Assembly: GCA_012064415.1 (NCBI GenBank)
Contig: SSNU01000248.1
Coordinates: 205,486 to 269,485, forward strand
Reading direction: 5' to 3'
Length of the DNA: 64,000 nt
Source: Gyrodactylus bullatarudis
Lineage: Eukaryota; Platyhelminthes; Monogenea; Gyrodactylidea; Gyrodactylidae
Positions 49,401 through 59,300 of this stretch are shown piece by piece. Numbering within the stretch: position 1 is the first letter of the stretch; the number at the start of each line of letters is the position of its first letter. Made by a program: the position numbers and the translations under genes. Below the pieces are notes generated by a model. The model did not search any database and had not been told where the DNA came from. It worked only from the letters and a program-made list of their open reading frames with translations.

Positions 49401-51353
49401 TCCAAAACCACATTTACAAGCCTCATTTCATTGAAAGCCAATTGAAATTGATTGAAGCTACAGTTCTCAATGTGTTTTTTGTGGATTGTCTAAAATTACA
49501 AGAGAACCAATTGAAAATCAATAAAGAATTTCACATAATTCGTTGAAGGATAAGCAAAAAAATAACTTATTCATTTCAGAGAAAAAAAAGAGAAAGTACA
49601 AAGAAGCCTAAGATTACCACTAGAAAGTTTTCAAAAACTTTTTCTGAATGCAAAATGAGACATTTTGAGAATCAATAGAGAAGAAGAAAAAGAAGAAAGG
49701 CTCACCTTAACTTTTCAAATGTTTTACTCTGATAATCTTGATTAGCTATGTAGGCTAAGTATTCTTTTGATTCATATTGAATGTATTGAAAGACAATATC
49801 GGATATTTTCTCCAGCATTGGATCATTGTGAAATTCAGCCTCTAACTCCATAAGGAAGCTGTAAATTGTTTTAAAGGCAGTTTTATATAGTGGGTGAAGC
49901 TCAATTCTTTGAAATGTTTGGTTTACTTTTCAACTTGTGTTGTTAACTTGAGCATGTTTGAGAACAAATGATGTTTATCGTAAGGATTAATTCTAAATTC
50001 TGTTAATACAACTTCTGTTGTTGGAGTCATCGGTTGACTGAAGTAGAAATGATTTATCAACATGTTTAATGTTTTGAAATAACTGGCTTCGCTTGTAACA
50101 ATTTCAAATCGAGCCTAAAGAGTTAAATAGGTAATCAATACATTGCTCATAGCTACAAAACTGTGTAGCATTCATTTATAAAAATAAAGAGTTCAAAATT
50201 CACCATCTTATGAATACATACATCATAGAGGTTTAAACTGTACATTTTCAATTGCAAGTTACAATTTTTAAAATTCATGATGATGATGAAATAGAAGGAA
50301 CGAGTTTTGTTGTAAAAAGTCTGTTCAATGTAATGGCTTAGTTTAGTTAAAGGTAATGACTGTAGAGAAAACAGAAAAAATTACCAAAGAATTTGTTATA
50401 AGATTGCACAAGCACAAAGAGTAAAGATTTCTTAGAGAAAGAAAAAAAAGAGAGCAGTACTCTAAATCATTTTTCAGTACCTTTTGTTATGTTTGTTCAA
50501 GGGCTGGACCAATCAAAATTGATCATAATTCTCTATATTAAATATATTCTTCTTAATAATCGTCTAATCGATTAAATTCAGAGCATAATTATAAATATAT
50601 TATAATTTATTTAGCAAGTCATTATGAATTATTAGCCATACCTCTTGTAATCCGGTCAAATTTCGGTCTAGACTTTCAGCTAAACGTTTCTCTTTAACCT
50701 CGGCCATGTCTACCCAGCGCATGCGAATTCCTTTTCCGCCTGCCACTTCATCGGCAAATGTAGTGACAGCATCAGGTCCAAGAGAATGTTGAGGTAGATC
50801 AACAAATTTTTTCTTTTTATTTTCACCTTCTGAAGCCCATCTTCTGATATCATGGCCAGTATCTTTAATCGAATCATCTGTAGGATTACAGTTATTGGTA
50901 TTGCTTACTTTTTATGTTTCTTTTTCGTTTTTCTACTAGCATAACAGTCTCGTTGTAATCCTGATAGAATGGTACATTGGTTATTTTCGGCAAGTAGGTA
51001 TCGCGTTTTTCAAATTCACTCTCTTCATTTCTAAACTGTTCTAAAAGCTTAAGATTGGCGATTTTTTCTGCTTCTGTTAACTGAGGTTTTCGAAAAGATT
51101 TTCTTTCGCTTTATTGAAAAATGAAAATGATCAAGTACCTACCTAGATCGTCGATTAAAATTTGAGACTATCGAAGGAGCCAAACTTCAAAAAAAATTAT
51201 AAGTACATTCATAAACGATTTCAGAAAAATGACTCACGTTGGACTTCCATATGTTGCTCCTTCGTCTTTAGCGTTATTTTTAGAGCCGCATAAAAATCCA
51301 CATAAAAAGTTATAAAAAGACCCTTGGCGCTGTCTGTTTCTACTTTTACTCAT
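40460..51353 (-). CDS. Ephexin-type Rho guanine nucleotide exchange factor (DH-PH-SH3), complete
   Basis: 13 exons close to 743 aa: 51238-51353, 51143-51184, 50909-51108, 50642-50877, 49927-50114, 49706-49858, 49071-49272, 48941-49036, 48719-48894, 46774-46955, 42280-42490, 41759-41949, 40460-40698. The start is ATG 51353 (MSKSRNRQRQGS). The DH domain runs about 199-400: FEIVTSEASYFKTLN (CR1), HHLFSNM, NQDYQSKTF and LPMQRVLRYKLLI (CR3). PH about 412-612, with LLLFNDILLIAK and a closing helix EREKWIDAL. SH3 about 633-686, with ALYD-like start replaced by MFCIKKAVS, then ELEVNEGDTV, GW and GWVPSNCFEEV. DH-PH-SH3 with a terminal SH3 is the ephexin arrangement; these proteins load GTP onto RhoA-family GTPases at the membrane, often below Eph receptors. 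Which GTPase it acts on cannot be told. Several introns are 31-53 nt, yet two exceed 1.7 kb. Confidence 0.9.
41310..41530 (+). repeat. Dispersed repeat, related to 13640-13840
   Basis: Shares TTTTGCAACATTTTCAATAA and AAAATAGGGCTTTT-type blocks, in the same order, with 13640-13840. It lies in a RhoGEF intron. No termini or coding potential are seen. Confidence 0.4.
42705..42805 (+). repeat. Dispersed repeat pair with 45110-45210
   Basis: GAAATTATAGG, GAACAGATTTGG and AATCAGC...TTTTCCCAT blocks recur in the same order at 45110-45210. Both are in the same RhoGEF intron. Confidence 0.45.
43565..43945. mobile_element. Non-autonomous hAT-like element, 381 bp
   Basis: The element starts TAGGGTAACCA and ends with the complement of TAGGGCGACCA, and is flanked on both sides by the identical 8-bp sequence TTAATTAC (43557-43564, 43946-43953). 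An 8-bp target duplication with short TAGGG-type inverted termini is typical of hAT transposons. There is no transposase ORF; T-rich tracts with GCCTTTTT lie just inside both ends in inverted order. It sits in the RhoGEF intron 42491-46773. Confidence 0.85.
45110..45210 (+). repeat. Dispersed repeat pair with 42705-42805
   Basis: See the partner copy; the order of conserved blocks is the same. It is followed at 45215-45400 by a diverged relative of the LTR-like repeat (GAGAACCGACGAAAATAAAG). Confidence 0.45.
45215..45400 (+). repeat. LTR-like repeat, diverged copy
   Basis: Contains GTATAAAAATAC, then GATGAGAACCGACGAAAATAAAG and, near the end, AAGTCAGCAAAATG, in the order seen in the better copies. 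It is decayed. Confidence 0.5.
45995..46400. repeat. MITE family A, best-preserved copy
   Basis: Left terminus AAGTTAGTTAATATGAAGAT, right terminus CTTCATATTAACTAGCTTTA. Arms of about 120 bp pair well: GAATTTATACTTTTTACAAA against TTTTGTAAAAATCATAAATTC, and GATCAAGATTTTTTGCAATC against AAAAAATCTTGATCAAATTC. The core (about 46130-46260) is non-coding. Both ends are compatible with a TA target site. Confidence 0.8.
47130..47345 (+). repeat. LTR-like repeat, single copy
   Basis: Carries ATGTATATAAAATTATC (TATA-like), GTTTGGTCTGAAGAGAACCG, GAAAATAAAGCTTTATTCAC and TTCGAGTCAGCAAGCTC in the same order as the palindrome arms at 12604-13220. The upstream half of the repeat is missing. Confidence 0.65.
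48236..48462. repeat. Foldback repeat in a RhoGEF intron
   Basis: 48236-48325 and 48354-48462 pair as imperfect inverted repeats. Blocks: ATTTCGTTCTAGGTGCTTAG against CTAAGCACCTAGAACGAA, and GAAACTCACAAAGCA against TGCTTTGTGAGTTTC. The loop is about 28 bp. Confidence 0.7.
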
Positions 51354-51504
51354 TTTTAAGAGGTAATTTTTTGATTTCTACTCAGTCTAAATAATCCAGG
51401 GACACTGCTTTCATATTCAATTTGGTATAAGAACTCAAGAATAGAATTTAAACAACTGCCGAGAAAAACATGGAGATTTTCATAAAACAATAGAAAATTT
51501 TCAA
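51354..51504. promoter_or_regulatory. Divergent promoter region, RhoGEF / NUDCD3
   Basis: 151 bp separates the two opposed ATGs. Both transcripts must start here unless hidden 5' exons exist. No TATA-like box is evident. Confidence 0.55.
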
Positions 51505-52415
51505 ATGGTTGGAATCTCAGATCCTAGCATCGACAACACACTTCTCGGTATTTTGCAGAATGCTGGAAACCTCAAAAGTTTTCTTGATGTTATTTTCAGT
51601 TTTTTAATGAGAAGAACTGATTTCTATTACATTTGTACACCCGACTCCCCCAAACTAGGATTTCCTCCAAAATTAGCTGAGCAAATGGTTTATAATGTAA
51701 GGGTATTATCAATTATTATAAAATCAAGGCTTTTAAGCAACATGCAATAGATTTCATGAACCTTAAAAAATGTAACTCCCTCGAAGAAACTGAAAAGACT
51801 AAACCAACACAATCAGAAGATATTTTCAAATCATCGGAAAAACCCTCTACAAACATTCAGGACTCTGAGCACTATAATGGAGATGCGAGCGACAAATACG
51901 CATGGAATCAAACTATTAAAGAAGCCAATCTTATTGTATATTTACCAAAAGATGTTGGAGCAAAAGATTTGCAAGTAGTTATTGAAAAGAAGAAGATTTT
52001 CATCAAGAATTTAAAAGAAAACCAGATTCTTTTAGACAAAATCACATCTTGGGAGATAAAAAAAGAAAGTTACTGGTCTGTCGATATGAAGAGAGCTCAT
52101 TTATCAATTGATATTGAGAAAGTAGAGGAAAGATGGTGGGAAAATTTCTTTGAAGGAGACACTAAAATAGACACAAGAAAGATAGATTGTTCAAGACCTA
52201 TTTCGGAAATCGATGAGGAAGGACAATCGAAAATTCAACAACTTATGTACGATCAACACCAGAAACGTTTAGGTAAACCGACTAGTGATCAAAAGAAATT
52301 GGAAGAAATGCTTAAAGATGGTTGGAATAAGCCTGGCTCGCCTTTTGCCGGCACTCCTTTCGATCCTTCCATTTTAAACCCGAAAGAAGCTGACAATGAG
52401 AATGCTACACAATGA
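51505..52415 (+). CDS. NUDCD3: NudC domain-containing protein 3
   Basis: Two exons (51505-51696, 51738-52415) encode 289 residues. The N-terminal NudC segment reads NTLLGILQNAGNLKSFLDVI then FLMRRTDFYYI. The CS/p23-like domain runs about 105-200: WNQTIKEANLIVYLPKDV, then WSVDMKRAHLSIDIEK and WWENFFEGD with the family's W-rich core. The C-terminus has LMYDQHQKRLGKPTS, MLKDGWNKPGSPFAGTPFD as in vertebrate NUDCD3 (361 aa, longer linker). The family works with Hsp90 as a cochaperone and stabilises dynein intermediate chain and Kelch-type clients. The intron is 41 nt; its acceptor (TTTTAAG) is chosen because it alone gives QHAIDFMNLKK. It converges with mL55, 48 bp away. Confidence 0.95.
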
Positions 52416-52463
52416 AATATTTGAAGTTAATTGAGAATATATATTGAAAACTACAAAATCTAT

Positions 52464-52754
52464 TCACTTTATCAGATTTTTATATTCTGAATCATCGAAT
52501 ATATCTTCAATTTCTTCTTCAATAATAATCTTCTTCTTGGGAGCTCTTAATTTCATTCTTCTCAATTTTTCAGCTTCACTTGCAGTATTCATATCGAAAG
52601 GAATAGTCAGATACTTGGGCGTTTCATGGCGAATATTATGAGTGGCGCCTGAAGGTAAAATAAGTTTTGTCTCATAGCAGAGGTGATAAACCTTTTTGCT
52701 TATTCTTTGAGCGGTGAATCGGGCAGGACCATGAAGAACAGAAAAAATCTTCAT
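52464..52754 (-). CDS. MRPL55: Mitochondrial large-subunit ribosomal protein mL55
   Basis: A single exon of 96 residues. It opens with a basic, uncharged-acid-poor N-terminus (MKIFSVLHGPARFTAQRISK) suited to a mitochondrial presequence, followed by the family core KVYHLCYETKLILPSGATHN, IRHETPKYLTIPFDMNTASE and RRMKLRAPKKK, and an acidic tail. mL55 is a metazoan-specific protein of the 39S mitoribosome subunit, typically 100-130 aa. The assignment rests on the PDG/PSG-ST-HIRY-EP pattern that I recognise, with no long identity. Its 3' end abuts NUDCD3. Confidence 0.82.
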   Translation of the reverse strand: MKIFSVLHGPARFTAQRISKKVYHLCYETKLILPSGATHNIRHETPKYLTIPFDMNTASEAEKLRRMKLRAPKKKIIIEEEIEDIFDDSEYKNLIK

Positions 52755-53304
52755 GACTGACCAAAAACGTTAGGGATAAAAATATTCAAAATTTTAATTT
52801 TTTAAAAGTATTTGTTCAAATAACCGTTTATGATAATTTTTTAAACAAAAATATAAGATTCACACACGAGTTACTTTTTAGTAGTCATCCATTATTTTTT
52901 GTATACAGTTGAGTCCAATTTTTTAGGTACAAAAATTCGGTGGGTGCTCCTAAAAAGGACTCGTGACCTTTTGACATTTGTTTATAGAATTAATTTTTAT
53001 GTCTACGTGTATTACATAATAGTTCAATGTTAAAACCTGGGAAAGGCTGGGTTTGTTAATTTTTTTAAAATTCATTCTAGTATGTACAGATAAATACAAT
53101 AATGCTCCCAAAAGAACATTAGTAACATCATATTAATCAAGCGAATAATTATATTCAGGGAGTTTCTTTTGTAGAGACAAAAAAACTGTAAGATTAAATG
53201 TGGCGTGAAATTAAAATTTTTATTTGAAAAAAATGGAATAAATAGATCATACACATCATAATCATCATAAGAATACATTTATAAAAATATTATATATTTG
53301 AAAA
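52755..53304. other. Intergenic, nothing seen
   Basis: 550 bp between mL55 and the end of RME-8, AT-rich. It should hold the mL55 promoter and RME-8 3' UTR (both minus strand). No ORF or element is supported. Confidence 0.5.
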
Positions 53305-56300
53305 TCACATTGGTGGTGGCGGAGGCGGCATCCTGGATTGGATATTCCTATCAGATCCATCAGTGAGATAACCAGCGTGCAGACTCCCGGTTGTTGGACC
53401 TTGTGTCAATCTTAGAATATTGTTTGAGGCATTATCAAGGAACAGAGCATGGTCTTGGTCTCTATAATCATTCCATGCAGGAAATTCTTCAAGTCGTATG
53501 GACACTCTTTGACCGTAAATGGGACTTTTGATCATTTCTTTCAGAGCCATTATTAGAAGGGCTCTGACCTGTCCTGGATTTCTAATATTTGGTGGCAAAC
53601 CTTCCTCAATTAGATTCATAATATATCCAATTAGATCATGTTCTAAGGCCTTTTAAAGAAGAAGAATATATTCAAATCAACATACTTGAGCAACTAGAGA
53701 ATCTGAATTGGATGATTTGAAAAGATTATAGAATGTTTCACCGACAAGACCGAGTTCTTGACTGACACACTTCTTGTTAACTTCAATTAGAGTTCCTATA
53801 GTATTCTTTGAAGTCATTTCAGCAACACAAAACTAAAGAATTTTGAGATAGAATGATAGGGATTATTAGTTGGTATTATTATTTGATAGATAGGAGAACG
53901 TACTGAATTCTTTGTGAAAATGTTGAAAACAATAAGAATAGACTTGGCTGATATTGGCTCTTGAACAAGTGACAGTAGTTCGCAGATATTGTGAACATAT
54001 CCCTTCCTTGGAGCACTATCGAGTAAGCCTTCCATGCTATTGATTAGCGTCTGAATGCACTTGGTGATAAGTCTAAGTTCTATTTTACTATTTGGTAAAT
54101 TCCTGAGACTCTTTAAAAATAAATCAATTAATCATATAGGATAATATCAAGCTTTCGACTAAGTAAACATACTTCAGTGTATTTGAGAAATACACCATCT
54201 AGGAAAACCTCTGGTTGTCTAAGTGTCCATCCAGGATTCATAACATAGAGGTATAAATACACTCCAGCAACTGATAACGGCCCATCATCTGTGCAAACTC
54301 TGGCCTCCTCTAATTGTTCATAGTAAACTTGTTCAGCTTCCTTGGACATGTTGGCTGTGTTAGCCTTGAAGATGGGGTCGTCTTCGAGATACTTGAGCAT
54401 TGCATCGGTATAGACAACTCGATAGCTATCTGGAATACTCCATTTGGCAGAACTATTTTCCTTCAAACGCTTGGAAAAGTCATCAACCTGACAGGACAAT
54501 TCTGAAGCAAGAACATCCCGACAGTCCTTGTTCCATATCAACTCGGGATTCCGATGGTTACTATCAAATAGATGCAGGAACGTAGTGGGGTTCTCTTTGG
54601 CTGATTCAATGAATATTTTTGGAATATACTGACATAGTAGAGCAGTTATTCTACCACCAACTTGCTTATTGGTCATTGTCTTGGCTAGGAGAACGACAAT
54701 TTCTTCCCGAACTTCATTACTACCAGAATGTAGAAGACAATGCAGGAGAAAGATTAAACCACCAGACAGAATGAATTGTTTGAGTAAATCAGTGAGAACA
54801 ATGAGACGAGAGAATAATTCCAAGAGACTCATATGACCTTGATGAGAGTAGCGATTAATCTCGAGAAGAAGGGGATGCAAAATAAGAATAGACTACTTAC
54901 ATGTGGGCAGAGTGTGGAATAAAATAATGGCGGAAAATAGTTGGCCAGAAGCAGCTAGATCCATTAAACATTCTTGATTAATTGAAGCAGCATCAATGAC
55001 TTCGATTGTTTTCAGCTGGATTTGAGAGAAGTTATTCAGACCAAGGAGTGATAAGAGTCTCTTGAAACGTCCAATACACTGAATCTCAACTCCGGGATAG
55101 GTACGAATGACATTTTTCAAAGCCTCCAAAGCTTTGAGCATATTTGTCTCTCTTTTGCTAGCCTCTTTAGGATTTTGATTTAATTTATGGAATGAATCAG
55201 TTTCCGAATCAATATAATGCAGCAGATCGATTGTAAAAGACTTTGGATTCTATAGAAAATGAGAAATATAATATTCTTCAAATGTAAGCTTTAATAATGG
55301 CAATATTAAACCTGGAGTACATTTTTTACTAATAAATGACGAGCAATCTAAAATTAATATTATATTAATAATACGACATCGAGTCTGAAGAGACCTATAG
55401 ATTAAATTGGGATATAACCAACCTTTTTCCAAAGCCTCTTCCAGACGTTTCGGTACTGAGATAATCAAGTACCTTCTTCGGTGGATGAGACGCTTTTATC
55501 TAAAACAAAGAGAGTTCAGGTTACAAGCGTCTCATCCACCGAAGAAGGTACTTGATTATCTCAGTACCGAAACGTCTGGAAGAGGCTTTGGAAAAAGGTT
55601 GGTTATATCCCAATTAAATCTACTTTTACTAATTTTTATTGAAGATTTCAAATTCCATCATGGAACAAAACAATTTTCCTATAGACCTATAGAAATCTAA
55701 TGTGGGTAATATTCTCAAAGAACCGATTATCTTTAACGAAACATGCGAGTGCTATATAAACTGTAATATATTTCAAGTTTGAAAATCGACCGTATATTTC
55801 TTCAAATTGATTTAAAACGTTCGTTTGATTAATGACTTGATCAAAGTACTAGAAAAAATCATGATCATCAGTTACAAATCGTTTCTCTTTTTCAAAAGAC
55901 AGAACAATTACCAGATTGAGAACAGAAAGGTTTTTGATCTGGTTCCCTCGCCTTCTTTAACCTAAATAATTCTGATCATTTTGAACCAATGGAAGGGTTA
56001 ATAGTTAAATGTTAACCTGGGTAGAGTCTGAAGAGGCCTAACCTTCCAAATTAGTTTGAAATCTAACTCAAAAATTCTTGACTAGGTTCGAAAATGTTAT
56101 CGTTTAAAAAGAGGTTTTTTTATCCATCAATGTGTAAAAAGCCTCAGTCACTTTTTGACCTAAGAGATTTAAAAAAATTGGTGGAAAATTTGACGTAAAA
56201 TAGTCAACTTTTTCAAAGTTTGATCTTCTAATTCGATTCAAGGCCTTGATTGAAGAAAACTCATTTTGGTAATTTATTTTTAAGCTCAGAAAATCATTAC

Positions 56301-59300
56301 TCGAGTTATGAAAATTAAATTTTAGAAAATTGTTACGCAAATTAAAAGTACTATAAAAAAAGAAATTTAAAGTCACAGGATATCTGGAAAAGAAAAAAAG
56401 ATGTCTGTACAATTTAGTGATTTGATTCTTCCTTTAACAAGGGGTTTGGATGAGAGAAAATTAGATTTAGAGACTGCAAAATCAAAAATTGACGAAATCC
56501 TAACTCTTGAAGATTGCGATATTGATGATTTTGAGAAGTCAATAAATAATTGTACATATGGTTACAAGAAAAAAGACGAATCACAAGTCGAAGAATTCCT
56601 ATTAAATGTTCATCATGACCCAAACTATCAACTTCCCAACAGAGATCCTATAACTTGGGAAGCATACAAGTATCTATTGGAAAAATCGGGTATGTGTTAC
56701 GAAACTTTGAAGTTAACTGACGAGGAAAGATTAATGTGCAGAAGATTTATGCATTTCAAGCCGTTACTTAGAGAGCTTGTGTCGTGTCGAACCAGCATCA
56801 GTTTGTTTGATAGTTCCTTAGTTGACTTGAGCATACCTCAAGATATGGCTAGAAAAATGCAAAAGATCTTTTATCATCGTATTTATGATGAATCTGTTCT
56901 AAGACTTTATGCTCAAGTTATGAAAGAATATAGGAAATCCAATCATGCTAATTTCAAAACAGGGAATATGTTTGCCATGCTTGGTCGGCCTACTCATCAA
57001 ATGCTCATATTGAATAAGGCATTAAATTTTGCGCGACTTATTTCTGAGGGTCGAAGACATTAGTAAATAAATATTAAAGAAAAATATTGGTAAAATAATT
57101 GGCATCATCTTCTTCTTTCATTTAGAGAGAGATAAATTGTTTTTTTCTAAATTTACCATATTTTTCAGAATTCATTCATAAGTATAAGTACCTCTATAAA
57201 AAATGTAACAAACCTATCCCTCTCCTCTCTGCCCCTTTTAGGTTGAGAAGAATAATGTATAGCTACTAAAAAGTTGGTTTATAAGGGACAAACTTTCCAA
57301 AAAAATAAAATTCACTCAAGTTTGATTCATTCGATAGAGAATTTTCTGCTGATTCTTTCTATCTAATAAAAATACCAGATTCGTTCATTTCTTGTCTCAT
57401 AAAACACTCCCAAACATTGGAGCAGTTTTGATTTTGGATTTAAAAAATGTTTTTTCTCCTCTTCGTCTTTTCCCACTGTTTTGGACCTCACTCATGACCT
57501 CAGACAAAAGACACAACAAGTCGCTCTTGAATTAGCACAATAATAATTATATTTAGTGTTGATTTAAACAAATACATATATTCTCTTTTATGTTCTTTTG
57601 TTTTAAATAAGTCATGTACACAAACGTAAATACAACTGTCGCCCGGAATCATCTCCCCTCTGAGTCATTGTTCCGCGTATCTAGCCGGCTTTATGATCCT
57701 CCTCTTGCCAAGTTCTGGCTACTGCTCTTTCTTACTTCCACCTGCCGTCTCGGTCGCCTCACACGCCATATTCGACCCCTCACTTGGATAAACGTCGTTG
57801 GTGTGCGCCAGTCTGCCCTACGAGTCCCGCCAAGTGTTTCTCCCTTCACGGGCCACAAATTCTTCCGTCACCGAGCCATTTTCTCTCCGAATCAGGACAT
57901 CCTTTGTTCTCTTTCTCATCACTTCTGATCCTTTCACCGGGTAACTCTGACTCGCGCCCCATGAACATGTTAACCGGAACCGCGCCTTTGCTTCCGGGTG
58001 TCCAATTGTGATATTTAATGAATGACGCACCCGCTTCAGCCACCGCCATTCCTTCTTCTGTAGCTCTTTTGTTCATGAACACCTTGAAAATCCTTACGGC
58101 CACCTCCGCTAGCCCGTTCGATTCGTGATGTCCCGGAGGACTCTTCTCGTGTACCACACTTCTTTCTGCCAAGAACTCTCTGAACCTTGCACTGGTTAAG
58201 TTGGTGCCGTTATCCGTCACCACCTTTAGCGGGTCGCCATATCTTAGGGTAAATGCCCTTAACGATCTGATCACCTGTGACTAGTCCAAAGTTATTTTCT
58301 CAGATGAGAAAAAATTCAACCTAGATGGGCCAGATGGACTAGCTTCATGCTAGATTGATAAATATATGCCAAAGCCTACATGCACCAAAAGAGGAGTAGG
58401 TGATAGGAATATGGTAATGAATGAATTCATAACAGAAAAAAGCATTGTTAGTATTTCTATAGTTGATGAAACTTTAATTCAATCTTGTATCAAAAGTTGT
58501 TAGAAGATCACCTATTGCCCTTAAGAGAGGATGTAATTGATGAAAAACTAATTTATCAGTAAAATGCTACGCCATGGTACCCATCAGCTTTTTAAAAATT
58601 TCATTTAGAAAGAAATTGAGGTTTTAGCTTAGCCGGTAAGATCTGAGTGTTGTTCTAAATAACGGAGATTTTTCCGAATAAAAGGTGGTAATATTTAATC
58701 AGTCGTTTTAAGATTGAATGAAAAATAGTAAAAACGAATTTGAAAGCTTATGAGGGGTATAAAAATATATCAAATGATATTAAATCTGTAATTATCTACA
58801 ATTTGGTATAAAATTTGTTCCATGATGACTTAAAATAACTGAGTAATTGCTAAATTTGAGTGGTAACATTTTTTATGTCGACCACTATTTTAAATGGATT
58901 CCCAACTTCATATCAATTAGCTTTACATTCATCAATATTGACATGATGAGTTATGATAGCAATCCCATAGACTGGTCTGTGTGAAAAAAATAATGTAGCA
59001 AACTATTTGATTCGTGTAAGATCTATTGTTTAGCTTTTGTAATAATCCCATGTTTTCATGATCGCATTCTAACTTATTTGGTGACAGAATCGAATACCGT
59101 TTATATATGAAATTATTAATAAAAGGGTCAAAGAAAAATTAATTTTAGAAGATACTGTTATCTTAGATAAGTATTTAAGATCTCGACGGGATTCGTATCT
59201 GAATAAACGCTTTTTTCAGTGTTTTAATTTTTATCAGAGGGAACGAAACTTTCTTGGATCAAGATATTGCATGAACCTTAAAAAATTTGAAAACTTTTTT

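Noticed and set aside
53072..53278. 68-codon minus-strand ORF after the RME-8 stop
   Set aside because: It lies in the probable 3' UTR and is AT-driven and motif-free.
57614..58011. Plus-strand ORFs of 104 and 75 codons
   Set aside because: Shadows of the gypsy integrase on the minus strand; open because the segment is GC-richer.
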